64,000 nt of DNA, taken from contig PDUO01000001.1 of assembly GCA_003008705.1 (NCBI GenBank), positions 620,001-684,000 on the forward strand, read 5' to 3'. Every line of letters starts with the position of its first letter. Position 1 is the first letter of the stretch. The position numbers and the translations under genes are program-made. Below, piece by piece: positions 35,856-48,500 of this stretch. This stretch comes from Pezicula radicicola. Taxonomy: Eukaryota > Ascomycota > Leotiomycetes > Helotiales > Dermateaceae. Under the pieces are notes generated by a model. The model ran no database searches. It was not told the origin of the DNA and worked only from the letters and a program-made list of their open reading frames with translations.

Positions 35856-36453
35856 TCAAATAATTCCATCCCCACAATGTCCACACCAACCACAATCCTT
35901 ATCACACAAAGCCCAGTTCTGGTCTTCAAACATATCAGAAGTATAACGCTGTCCACCATATTCATTTTCAGCCCTCATTCCATTCGACAACCGATTCCCA
36001 TTCCCATTCTCCGTCCCTTTCCTCCGATTCTTCCTCTTCTTCTTTGTTGACTTCTTCGCGACATTACCCCCCTCCTTAACAAAAGACACTGGAATCGAAG
36101 ACATTCGCTGGCTTATTCCACCAGTGTGTGGTAGAATAGGATTACTGCCTTCAAACGGGATGAACTAAGTTTTATAGAGAATAGTAATTAGTATTGATAT
36201 ATACTGTACCCCATAGGTAGAATACAATACGTACACCAAAATCATCAGTTCGGTCATCGTCTTCTAGAGACAAAGTGTACAAACTCTCCTCTAGATTTAT
36301 GATTATTTGTTGTATTTGTTCTAATGACTGTGCTGGTGCTGGTGGTGCTGGTGGTGTCTTGTGCTTAGGTGAATCACGTTAGTGTTGAAGCATCGCATTG
36401 TAATTCTTGAGCGTCTTCCCGCAGGTGCAGACTGCCAGTTTAGCCTTGTCCAT
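35856..36453 (-). pseudogene. Small C2H2-like zinc-finger gene broken by one stop codon
   Basis: Minus strand, two exons, 36453-36235 and 36164-35856 (70-nt intron, GTACGT donor, AACTTAG acceptor, phase 0), 175 codons plus stop. Exon 1 starts MDKAKLAVCTCGKTLKNYNA and runs to ...MLQH. A TAA at 36379-36381 is codon 25, after which the same frame continues with RDSPKHKTPP, a Pro/Ala stretch and LEDDDRTDDFG. The layout CxCGKxxxxxxAMxQHxRDSPKH matches a fungal zinc-finger consensus in which the codon at the stop is one ordinary residue. Exon 2 has a basic KKSTKKKRKNRRK run and ends with a Cys-rich segment (CDKDCGWCGHCGDG). Either the gene is dead, or translation starts downstream (an ATG at 36104 gives 82 residues). 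A sequencing error is possible. Function is unknown. Confidence 0.6.
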
Positions 36454-37452
36454 GATCAGATCATAAATGCCGATAGGCAGGACATATGAACAGAAAATTT
36501 TGAATTCTTAAAGTGGTTGTCAATGATGTTTCTCTGTTGATGGTTTGTGGCCTGACGGTCTATGGTATTTGTGGCCTTTAACCCCGCATAGCGGCATGCT
36601 TTGTTGGATGGTGAGTAGACATTTATGGCATCTTGCATATATGAGTAGTATCGTAGCCAATGACACCTTATTTTTGGCGAAGACCCAATCAACACTGTGT
36701 TGAACATGAGAATTACCACTGGGTTAATTTCTAGATTCCTTCTTCTGTGCTTGAGGAGTGGTAATGATGAAATGGAAGAAGACCCTTTAAACTTATTTTA
36801 TAGGATGAAAAGGGATAACTCTTTTGAGAAGTGAAGGTTGTGTACAGGGCGAATATAATGAGATAAATCTCTATAGAATAGCCAGTCAGATATTTTAAGG
36901 ACTGCGTCTTCTTAGGTAGAAGTGATCTCTGCACCAAGCATTCCGAAATACGATAGACCATGGCTCCTGCCACTAGTGAAGAGCAATTTAAGTTTCTTGT
37001 TAATTGCATTCATTACAGCAATGGCAAGGCTCGTTCTCAATAGGTCTAACCTTGACTTTATGTAGTACATGTAGACGAATAACTATTCTCCCTACAGCAC
37101 CTGCCCCGGGGGGCTTTGAAGAACAGGAAGAGAAGTTTGCCAAGGAAACATCTGCCTTAAATCTGCAACCTCGCAATACTGACTTAAGGCTTAACCTCGA
37201 AAAAAATTGCTACAACGAACGAAATATACCACTCAGGTAACCCTGCCACACTTGCGAATTTGTTGGTCGTAGGCAAAAGCGTGGAAGCAAAAAGGAAATA
37301 GTTTTGTCATTGCGCGTGAAATGCTATTATGCAGACTCCAAAACCTAGATGTGGATATCTCCCTTGACCCGCATACAAATGCAACATACGCTAAGCCAAA
37401 CAATTGATGCCAAATGACCATGAAAATGCACGTATGTACGATCCCTATCCTA
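36454..37452. other. Intergenic region
   Basis: 1.0 kb between the 5' side of the small zinc-finger gene and the 3' end of the large unidentified gene. Short ORFs show no family resemblance; no RNA gene is seen. Confidence 0.45.
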
Positions 37453-40400
37453 TCATTTCCTAATAGACCCAATGCGAGATGCAACTTTGACAGGCGCCGG
37501 TAACGCTTGTGAAAACCTTTCGCGTTCTGCCAGGAAATATCAGTACACGCTTGAAATTCTGAAAGGATGAGAACATACCAGCTTCAGTATCGAAGACAAT
37601 TGTGATATCATCATGCTCTCCTGGATACTCCGGCATATCCAGAGAGACAAAAGAACTTTCCATGCCAGTATCAGAATGTTCTCCTTCCCCCTTTGCTTCC
37701 TTCCCTTCTGGCTTTGTCTTAGGCATTGGAAACTTGGCGTCCACAATCTTCAACTGGAATTTGCCGCTGCGGGTTGAGTTTTCATAGACGTCCGTTCCTT
37801 TTAAAGCAAAATTCATGCAATCGCCATGACTAAAGTTCTCGAAGAATGCCACCAATTGAATAATCTTCTCCTTTTGGACAATCTGCAGTCTGGTCTTTTC
37901 TGCGTCCCACTTCTTGTAAATCGGTACCACCATGCGACGACGGGAGATGTTGAACGATGCCGAAAAGCCATCATACAGGACCTGAAAACCTGTCAAGGCG
38001 GCCTGGAAGAGATGGAGCTCTGTGAGACTTGGAAAGGAATAAATGCGCGAGGTTTCCGATTCATTGATGGCTCGGAGGAGATGTGCTGCATCGTGGATTA
38101 GTTCTTTGGGTACCTGGGCCTCCGATATGGAGATGGTCATGTCTTGTTGTTTTTGGCGTAGTACTTTAAGCTCGTTGGCAGTGTTCACGTCCAACCGGAG
38201 CTTGAGCTCGCCGGGTTCAACACTTAATCTATCTGTGATACTACCCGCTTTGAAATCCATGATCACCCGGAGATGTTGCGAAAGGACTGTCTTGTTGCTT
38301 TGAAGGTCGCCTTCATCTTCATTGATTACTCGTATGCTCTGCCATTCCACAGGCTTCAGAAATCTCGAAAATCTTGCATCATTCACTGCATTTACCATCT
38401 CAAATGCTTTGACCTGAGCTTCAGCCACAATCGATTCCCCATCAGCAAGAGCAGTTCCAGTAAGTCTCGTATGCATCTGCATGCGTTCATGAACGTCATT
38501 GAATGTAAAGACCATTGTGGATTTTGTTGAGCCATCCTCAAACTTCAAAAGAAACGCTGGAAAACCTCCTTCGCCGCGAAGAAACCCGAATTGGACAGGG
38601 AGATTGGGTGGGATATCTTGGTTGATGCCGCTCAAATTTCTCGTTTTAGGCCCTGTGACGATTGCTATTCGAAATCCCCGATGCAGTTTCCGAGCGCCAG
38701 TGGCTGCTTTCTCGGTGATAAGCCGTTCAAAAATGCGCACCTGACAAGAGGTGACAGCTTCCTTGGGAAATATTTGAGACTGGGGGTTCTGGTCGAAGTG
38801 TTGGAATGCCTTTACGGTTGCTTCAAAGGCAACAACTTCGTCCTGATGTTGGAACAAACTTGCGTGTATTTTGTTTTGGTAATCGTAAATGCCATAAAGT
38901 GCCCTGAAGTCCTGTTGGCTGCATTGAAGTCGAAGTAAAAAGCCTCTAGGTAACTTAATGTCGACCGCACTATTCTGGGCCCGCCAAGCTACGTCCTCCC
39001 ATATTGGTCCTTGACTCCTATCTGATTGTACGTAGAGCTGGATAATACCATTGGCACTTGTAATTACCATTCTGAGCTTCTTCTCTTTCTGCCCACGAAC
39101 AACGGACACCAAGGCTGGGCACCGATATTGTTGGGATTCATCCTCTTCCATCAAGATGGCCTCAGCAAACATTCTACTATAACTGAATATCCTGCTAGTA
39201 TCGCCTAAGGGAAGTCCGTCTGATATAGACATCGTGAAAGCATTCTTTTGGTTCGAGACCAATGATCTGTTCCCCTCATCACGAACCCAGATGGAAGGAT
39301 CGAGACCTTGCTGTAATGGCGCCTCATCAGGGTCTAGTGGCATGAAATTATTCCGCTTCATCGACATGGTCAGCTTTCGCAAGTTGGTCATGATAGCTTG
39401 GCGTGTGTCCGAAATGTCTGCCATGTCTGCACTTCCCATTCCCTGCTGAGAAGCAGTATTGGAAAGTTGGGGCGTAACATGGTCAAGCAACCATAATGCT
39501 TTAGCCAGATCGGCATGGGCTTGCTGGCGTTTGATAAAGTTGTATTGCTGCGCTTCTGGGTTGCTTGGTCGGTCCCTGACTGTGGCCTCAAGATTCATTC
39601 GGCCTTTCAAGAACCACCATGCAGCCGCTCGAGTAACCTCCATCAAGGAACAAGTAGAAATTGGTTTCACACTCTCGGTAGATAAACGGAATAATGTAAA
39701 TAGATGGGCCATCCTTCTTGAGAAGTCCTGCAGAGCTTCATCACCCACAGCAACAGTAGCCTGTTGTAGTGTGAAGGTAGAGGACCTTGTCAAAGTAGGG
39801 TCGGGTTCGGGCTTTTCTGGAGAAACTGGGGAAATATATGAGTCTGGTGTTTGCGGCCGTAGTTCAGACATGACTTGTGATGGAAAATTCGTTGACGACA
39901 AAGAGTCAGAAATATGGGAATTTCTAAGGGTATTTATTTGAAGCTGTTCCATTCCAGGAGTAAGCCCAGAGCCTGAAGCGGGGTCCGCTGAGATGTCTTC
40001 CAGAGATTGGGGGTCTAATAGAGTCGAGGCGGCTCTTGTCAGAGCCTCTCCTTCGTCTCTACGCATCTCCGCTTGAACTTTAGCAGCGGACGACCTTGGG
40101 TCATTTGGCTCGCTCTTTATAAATCCGTTATGCAAAGAATCGTCTGGCACACCACCAGATGGCATTTGAAAATGCATGTTGTCATGAGGTGGACGATTCT
40201 CTGTGCCTTCAATAGACTCATAGCCAGTCTGCGTCCGCCGTAATTGCCCCGACGTGAAGGCATCTGGATAAGGTGGTCCTTGTGTATTGCCATGGTGTGC
40301 GCCATATCCAGCCTGGAATATTTGGCGACTTTCCAATGCTGGTGGCTGTTGACTGGGCAGACGTTGCGGGTGGGAATTTGCACGTTTTCTCGAAGATATG

Positions 40401-40798
40401 GCAACAGTGGGCTCCTCTGATTCATCGCCTCCTATTCCAATAACCTCTGGTTGAGCAGTTGTGAATTGGACAGCTAGCCCCTTTCTATTTCGTCTTGGAC
40501 TTGCTGAACGGCCACGTCCCCTATTTGAACCGGTTATTTCAGCAGCAGAAGGCCATCGACGCGCATTCGCTGTATCGACTCGGACAATAGGAGGTAGTTG
40601 TGAGCCGATTGGAGACGTGGGCGTTGGTGTGGTCATTTGGAGCTTATCCGATGGGCCATAGAGGAAATCGGAGACATCATTGTTCTCGGTCGAGAGCTTT
40701 TTGTCCTTCCCAAACAACTTTCCTGCTTTCCCCTTCAGACCTGCCCTAAAGTTATGCTTGTGATCATGCTCCTTGGCTGTGGGTGAGTTTCGCTCCAT
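37453..40798 (-). CDS. Large conserved-looking protein of unknown function
   Basis: Minus strand, exon 1 40798-37579 and exon 2 37526-37453. A 52-nt intron (GTATGT donor, CTGGCAG acceptor) replaces an early stop with ERERFSQALPAPVKVASRIGSIRK. The protein is 1,097 residues from the ATG at 40798. The reading frame stays open upstream (LTSSASTLLKAID...) back to about 40871 without another ATG, so a short 5' exon may be missing. The N-terminal 350 residues are basic, then disordered and Ser/Pro-rich. About 370-500 is helical (MAHLFTLFRLSTESVKPI). The C-terminal 550 residues look folded, with repeated beta-rich segments (for example FVSLDMPEYPGEHDDITIVF) that could be PH-like, but I recognise no catalytic motif. 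Composition and splice structure support a real gene. Confidence 0.75.
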
Positions 40799-42556
40799 AT
40801 CAATAGCCTTGAGGAGTGTGCTGGCTGAGGATGTCAATGAAAGCGGTAAATCGTAAGGTATGTTGGAGAACTAAGGCGGGGTATGTTTTGGATCTGAGAA
40901 GTAGCGGTAGTTTAGCATGAGGTAGGGGAGAATGGGCGAAGAATGGGCGAAGAATGTTGCTAGCCACCTACTGGTCTTTCACGCAGGGTGAATTGTCGAG
41001 ACGAATATAGAACCTACAATTACAGCATCACGCAGTCTCAAGGTGACCGCGTCAGTTTCTGAAACTAGAGGCCCCCGAATCCCTTTTGGAATTGGATGCC
41101 AAGACACTCCCCTCTGGCAAGGCGGCCAATGAAAAAGCGAAACACTGGCGTTGACGTTGAAAGAAAGATTTTGGGGAGTGAACAATCGCCTTGTATCACC
41201 AGCAGGTACCGATCTTGTGCTACGTACGAAGAGAGTACTACCCATTGTCGCTAGAATGCTGCAAAGCTCAAGAGCCTCATCACCACACTTACCTGCAATA
41301 ATAAAGATCGTGGCGTTTTATAGCCTGGGGTACAACTGGTGTACTTAAGCGGAGACGCCGAAGTCTTGCGCATTTGCAAATATAGACAGGTACTTGTAAG
41401 GTTGTAAGGAGAGGAGCAACAGGACCTTTATACCCTCGTGGGAGTGAGAAGGAGGGGTCTTGCAACACGACTTTCTTGGCTCCCTTTAGCTCCCGTAAGC
41501 TGGCATCTGTGGTGGTGGCATTCTGGAAACAATAACATATCATATAACCCCGACACAGCAGCACCCTCTCGATCGGACCTTCTCTCGTACGTACTCTTAG
41601 GGCTTGCCGTGCTGATAATATACATGATGGCATAACGCTAGGTCGACTTGAGATATGTTTATTGTTCACTTCGCGGATACAAAGGACTACTAACACGAGA
41701 CCCTCAAAAGTCAAGGGTCTCCGGCTCTTGTCCAGGCTGGGAACACAGAGGAACAATAAATCGAGCCAGCTGAAGAGTGCAGAACTTGGACTCCTTTTAA
41801 CCTCACAGTAAGACCAGAGCGATAAAGTACGGTCCTGTCAAGTACAGCACTCCGTAGCCATCACCTAAAAAAAACATGATCAGGCCATCCTTGTCCGCCT
41901 GAAGAATCGGGCTCTAGTGCTTCGTGTGATGGTGACGATGATGTCCGACAGGGATGCAGCTCAAGATCTCTGCATCGTTTCCTAGATTTTTGGACGTTCT
42001 TGACGCACCAGAATGCCAGAATGGTCCGACAAAGCCCAATTCGGTCCTGCAATATTTCAATTGAGCATCTTGACGTCATCTCTGCCAGCTGCAGTGGTGC
42101 CAAACACTGTGTCTTCTTCTGAATGCTCCAAACCCTTTCTGTCCATCGCAATTAATTCACTGGTCTTGTTCACTGATCGTGTAAGCCTACCGAGAGTACT
42201 CCAGACTCTCTCAGCTTTTCCAGGGGTCTATCGGGTCCACTCCTGCTGCTCTTGCGCGCATTTGGCCACCCTTGAGTGGCCACCGTCCCCGAGATCCTTG
42301 TACCTCAGCCACGCCAAGTCATCGGTTAACCAGATTCAACAGAGAGCTTCCAACAGACCCTCCACAGACATACCTCATACGCCAGACCACATCAAAATCA
42401 CTAACTCCTCATTCTCGCCGAGGCCCTTTGTACCCTTCCTTCTCTACCCTCGGACACACCTTCGTTTTTTCTTGCCCTTTCATTCCAACTACTGTCCAGT
42501 TCCCCATTGCATGTCTACACAACACCAGATTTCGAAGAAGACAGCTCACAATCACG
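40799..42556. promoter_or_regulatory. Divergent intergenic region, unknown gene / tricalbin
   Basis: 1.76 kb between divergent genes. An 11-bp tandem (AATGGGCGAAG twice) lies at about 40931-40952. The last 300 bp before the tricalbin ATG are C/T-rich, as expected for a 5' UTR. Open frames at 42013-42582 and elsewhere lack family resemblance. Confidence 0.45.
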
Positions 42557-45500
42557 ATGTCCGCCCCCTCGCGGGAGCATGAGCTCAAGGCCAAAGGTGT
42601 CGTCGAGGCTGCGAACGACCCCAATAGCTCGGTGACCTCCGACGATGCGCAACAAAAGATTGTTACGGAAAGCAAGAAGGCTGGCGTTGCAGCATTTACC
42701 TTTAATCCTGATGCAACTCCAGAGCAAAAGGCAGCTCAGGCCAGAGCTGTAAGTCACCATCGTTTGCACGTCGGGACATGTTGAGCTAACCAAATTTCTG
42801 CTCAGCGTGTACCAGATAATTTCCACCACGAACACAAATCTAAAGGGGTTGCTATTCCAACAGACATAGATGATGGAACGCCTGGAGAATACGATCTTCC
42901 ATCGCCAACAACTGCCGGAGCTATTGCGCCTACTGCACCGGCCAAGGACAAAGACGGCAAGCCTATGACGAACGGAGTCAATGGGCACATATTAGACGAA
43001 GATGAAGATGCGCGATGGATTGAACGAGCTGGATGGGCCCCAAGATTCGGCAGCGGGGTTTTTGAAGAAGATGCGGAGGGCGAAAGTCTTCTAGACCACC
43101 AGACGCTCCTTGAGGGCAAACTAGAGGATAAATTCTATGGTGGTGAGTTCTCTTACATCACAGATCTGATGAACCTTCTAATTTTCTCCCAGACTGGTAT
43201 CACAATACTGCGGTTATTATTTTCGCATGTCTCTCCTCTTGGTTAATTGCCGTTCTCGGCGGAGGTCTTGGCTGGGTTTTTCTAATAATGGCTATCTGTG
43301 GCACATACTACCGAACATCGATACGCCGTGTACGAAGAAACTTTCGAGACGATGTCAATCGAGAATTAGCGAAGCACAAATTGGAGACTGATACGGAGAG
43401 TCTGGAGTGGATCAACAGTTTCATGGTCAAGTTTTGGCCAATATTTCAGCCTGTCCTCGCAGAGACAATCATCAACTCTGTAGATCAGGTTTTGAGTACA
43501 TCTACACCAGCCTTCTTGGACAGTCTTCGGATGAAGACTTTCACCCTAGGAACGAAGCCTCCTCGGATGGAACATGTAAAAACCTACCCAAAGGCCGACG
43601 ACGATATCGTACTTATGGATTGGAAATTCAGTTTCACTCCAAATGATCACGCTGATATGACAGCCCGACAGATCAAGAACAAAGTCAACCCCAAAATCGT
43701 GCTTGAGATCAGAATTGGCAAAGCCATGATCAGCAAGGGCTTGGACGTTATCGTTGAGGACATGGCTTTCTCTGGCCTTATGCGCGTGAAGATCAAGCTC
43801 CAGATTCCATACCCGCATGTGGAGAAAATCGAAATCTCATTTCTTGAACGACCGGTAGGTAGTACTTTCCTTATTTTTTTTCTTCTCCCCACCCTGGAAT
43901 GGACTTGCATCACCATGGCCTGTGGAGTAAGCATCACTCCTTCCCTAGGAGCTTTACAAGATGCAATTTCCTGGATTCTGCTTCTCCGGCATTTGCTCCT
44001 GGTCTCTTCGAAAATTTACAAGCAAAATTTACAAGCTTCTACACCACCTACGATAGCCTGCTTCGAAAGCCTTTCTACTGATCGCAAGAAGCTACCAGGT
44101 ATGTATCACCTTGTTCTTGAGAAAGCATTCTGTTGATTAGAGATAGATTTCCGCATAAGCACTAATTCCAAGTCTGGTCAGCCAGTTCTTCGGGTTCAAG
44201 ATGTCCGAAATGACCCTCGAAGCCACTACTCTTCTCCACCTGGTCTTGCTATTGACATGGACCTGTCTCAACATGGCTTCTGAGCGGAGCAAGCATCCTA
44301 TCGTCGCAAAAGTACTTTCCAGCCAAGTAATTGCAGAGCAGCCCCTTGCTTCTGCTTCCCTAGCATTTACTCCTGGTCTGTTCGACGTTCCACAAGCTTC
44401 TACACCACCTACAATAGCTGGTTCAAAAGCCTTCCTAGCGAACGATAATAAACGATGGGCTATCTATCTCCTTGTTCTAGAGAAACTATTCTGTCGATCA
44501 AAGGTCTATATCGGCTCAGGCACCGGTTCCAAGAATGGTGTCCATAATCGCCTTCTGCAATACGATAGAGGGTATAACTTGCCTACCTTCGTCGAAAAAG
44601 CTTTAAAGGACGGGTACAAGATTGTGCATAAGGGAATCTTGTGCTGGAGATCTATTCCGCTTGTCGCTGATCAGCCACTTCTACGAGTTCTATTCATTGC
44701 ACTTGACGTTACCTTTGCCTTTGTGTTCTGGACTATGCAAAGCAAGAAAGATAACGCCTTCGGGATGGTCTAGATGTGTAAATGGGGCCGCGATACGCTT
44801 AAATACGATGGCTTATGCTCTCATAGCTCCTTGAGGGAATTTGTTCCGGGCGACTTTTCTCTTTCTGCTGAAGAATTCGAAGCCCAAGCAGTCGTTATCT
44901 TGAAAAGAAAACAAGGATACCAGCACGAATTCTACACCAATGCCGAAGCCGAAGCCAAAGACCCTGTCAAGTACCTTAACAGAGCCAAGGAGACTCAGCA
45001 CAGATTCCGTGAGAACAGTCCTACAAAGGAGAAGGCCAATCAAAAGCGATCTAGAGACAACGCCGTGAAGCAAAAGAGGCACTATTGTGCTGTCTGCGAC
45101 GTTTCCTTCAGATCGAGGCCCTCGCTGGTGAATCACCTCACACGAAAGGTCCATCTTGACAAAGTCGCTCTCGTCCAGAAGAGCGCCTCACTATGTCGAC
45201 TTTTTTTTGGACCTTTTTGGACCTTTCAGCAGCATTTCATCTATACTAGCTAACTCTTATTACCACAGATTATCGATTATGTTTGTAAACCCCTTGGAGG
45301 AGAAACGCTTGGTTTTGATATCAACTTCATTCCCGGTCTTGAGAGCTTTATTCTAGAGCAGATCCATGCCAATATTGGTCCTATGATGTACGAGCCGAAC
45401 GTCTTCCCTATTGAAGTAGCAAAGATGCTGTCGGGTTCTGCTGTCGATCAGGCTATCGGTGTTATGGCGGTGACCCTACATGGCGCTCAGGGCCTCAAGA

Positions 45501-48500
45501 ACCCTGATAAATTTGCTGGTACTCCTGACCCCTATACCATCTTGTCCCTCAACAACGGAGCTGCTCTTGCACAAACCAAGATTGTCAAAGAGAACGCTAA
45601 TCCAAAGTGGAACGAGACCAAATATGTGATAGTAACTTCCTTCAACGACGTATTGACGTTGCAATTGTTCGACTACAACGAATACCGAAAGGATAAGGAG
45701 CTTGGTACTGCTAGCTTTCCACTGGAACGCGTTCGAGAGGTCACCGAGCATGAGAATGAACATCTTGAGGTATTAGCGAACGGCAAGGCTCGTGGCCTCG
45801 TCTCCACGGATATCAGATTCTTTCCTGTTCTCGAAGGCCCTGATCTTGGAGAAGGTAAAAAGGGACCCCCTCCAGAATCTAACACGGGTATTGCTCGATT
45901 CACGGTCGAACAGGCCAAGGATCTTGATGGCACCAAGAGTCTTATTGGACAGCTCAACCCTTATGCCATTTTACTGCTCAATAACAAAGAGATTCATACT
46001 TCGAAGAAGTTGAAGCGGACTAACAATCCTATTTGGGATAATGGCTCCAAGGAGATTCTCATCACCGATCGTAAGACCGCTAAGTTTGGAGTTGTTATTA
46101 AGGATGACCGAGAGCTTACAACGGATCCAATATTGGGGACATATCAAATCAAGCTTGATGACATGCTGTCACTCATGGAGAAGGGTCAGGAATGGTATAA
46201 CCTAGCGGGCGCCAAGACTGGACGAGCGAAGTTGACATTACAATGGAAGCCAGTTGCATTATCTGGCGTAGGAAACAGCACTGGCGGTTACGTTACACCC
46301 ATTGGTGTCATGAGGTTTCATTTCAAGAATGCGCGAGATCTTCGTAATTTGGAAACCTTGGGCAAGTCAGATGCTTACGGCAGAGTACTTCTGTCGGGAG
46401 TGGAGAAAGGCCGCACTGTTACCTTTAAGAACAATCTCAACCCAGATTGGGATGAGATTATTTATGTGCCAGTGCATAGTGCGCGAGAGAAGTTTATTTT
46501 GGAAGTCATGGATCAGGAAACCATCAATAGCGACCGTTCCTTGGGCATGGTTGAGATTTTAGCCTCTGAATATATCCAACAGGCAGAAAACGGCGAATTT
46601 CTAGTAAACGATAGCAAAGCAGATCTTGTTGGGCAACTGCGCATGCACGGGAAAGGCTCGCCAAAGGGCGCGCTCAACTACACAGCTTCTTTCTTCCCTT
46701 GCTTAAACATCGCAGATCCAGAAGATGAGGAGGAAGCGAAGGCAACAGAATCCACACCTACTTCTGAGGAGGAGCAACAAGTTAATGGCAAGGAAGATGC
46801 TGTTGCAGTCGAGAACGAAAAGGCCGCAGGAAATTTTGATTCGTCACTTGCGAAGACCCTTGCTGAAGGAGAGAAAGAGCAAGAGGAAACCAAGAAAGAA
46901 AAGAAACTTCCCAAAATCCGACTCTCCCCCGAGGAGCTAGTCAAATATGAGTCTGGTCTCATCATCTTCAAGATCCTTGATGCAGATCTCACAGAAAGCG
47001 ATGTCCACATAGAGGTTGTGGTCGATGATATGGCGTTTCCATCATACTCGTCATCGGCGGTCAAGACCAAGAAGAGTAACATTGACGAAATTGGCGACTG
47101 CTTTGTACGAGAACTTGATTTCTCTAAACTCACCCTACGTATCCGCGAGAAAGGAGTAAGCAAAGGGGACGAAAAGAAAGATCATACAATTGCCAAACTT
47201 ACCGGGAACACACTAGATACTCTTAAGCAGTGCTTGGTATGTTCTTCCTTCCTTTTAACCTTAACCCTTTAAAGACTTACTAACATTCTCGTCAGAACAA
47301 TCCTACTATCCTGAAACTTAAAGATGAGGATGGCAAAGTAAGTTCGGTTCGAGTGAGCTTGAAGTATATCCCAGTTAAGATGCAACTCGACCCCAGCGAA
47401 AGCATCAACAATATGGGCAAGCTTCGTGTAGACGTCCTTGATGCCACCAATCTTCCTTCAGCAGACCGAAACGGCTATAGCGATCCTTTCTGTGAATTTG
47501 AGCTTAATGGCCAAAAGGTTTTCAAGACCAAAGTTCAGAAGAAGACCCTGCATCCAGCTTGGAATGAGTTCTTCGAGCTCGACATTGCTTCGAGAACAGC
47601 TGCCAAATTCTCTTGCAAGGTCAATGATTGGGATTTCGGCGAGAAGGCAGATTTCTTGGGTGCTGCAGATATAAACCTTGAGCTACTTGACCCTTTCAAG
47701 GCACAAGAATACAATCTGGCTCTGGACGGAAAATCGGGGTCTGTAAGGCTACGACTCCTCTTCCGGCCAGACTATGTAACACGTTCTCGTCAAGGTTCAT
47801 CTACATTTTCTGGCACCTTCGCAGCACCAGGGAAAATTGTAACTGGCGTTGCGGGCGCTCCTATTAAGGGTGTCGGTTTGGCTGCTGGAGGCGTTGCCAA
47901 AGGAGCTTCGTTCATTCGACACGGCTTCAAGAGTAAGAAGAAAGATGATGACATTAATGGCTCGAATGCGAATATTGATGGCGACGATAGCAAGGTTACG
48001 AACGGTGATCATATCACTGGTGTCAGACGTGCCAGTGGACTGACGCCCTCGGTCGCCGTGATAGAGCCGCCCGTAACGCCACCAGGGACTGCACATGGCC
48101 GAACCAGGAGCTTTGGTGGAGCATCTATGCACAGCATGGGTGGAGGCTCTCCCGGACCGCCTGCTACTGGAACCGCAAATTTTACCATTATTTCAGCAAC
48201 AGGATATCCGCCATCTTCAAGCATTCTAGTTTACGTTAAACAGCTAGGGTCAAGCAGATCTAAAGTCATCCATAAAACCAAACACATCAAGTCGTCCACC
48301 GGTACTATCAATTTTGACGAAAGTTTCAAATGCGCTTGCTCGGTAGACACACAATTCCAAATCCAGGTTAAGGCTCATGCCACATTTGGCAGTGATGATG
48401 ACCTAGGAGAAGGTCTTTTAGTTATCGATGAATCCGGAACTGGCCAGGAGAAACAAGTTAAAGCAGGTAGCGGTTCAGTGGTTGTGAAAAGCAACTTCGT

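Larger units (their letters stand above)
43855..45268 (+). mobile_element. Oversized intron carrying a GIY-YIG/C2H2 selfish-nuclease-like element
   Basis: The whole of tricalbin intron 3. The outer 20-30 nt at each end look like an ordinary host intron. Between them are a degenerate partial copy (about 43881-44175) and a longer ORF (44201-45253), both in the host sense. I see no terminal inverted repeats, LTRs, target-site duplication or group I/II intron core. The boundary of the inserted DNA is therefore undefined. Calling it mobile is inference from the nuclease-like ORF and its absence from a conserved join. Confidence 0.5.

Noticed and set aside
37460..37526. C-terminus ending ...SCISHWVY from unspliced reading of the large minus-strand gene
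   Set aside because: A GTATGT donor and CTGGCAG acceptor splice in phase to a normal-looking Arg/Lys-rich end. The unspliced tail is intron sequence and frame-shifted exon.
42013..42582. Plus-strand ORF upstream of tricalbin
   Set aside because: It runs into the tricalbin 5' UTR in another frame, and its residues look like C/T-rich leader translation.
47226..47272. End of the tricalbin frame at 47272 as the true C-terminus
   Set aside because: It reads through a GTATGT donor. Splicing to 47296 continues the C2 domain in phase and gives the normal length.
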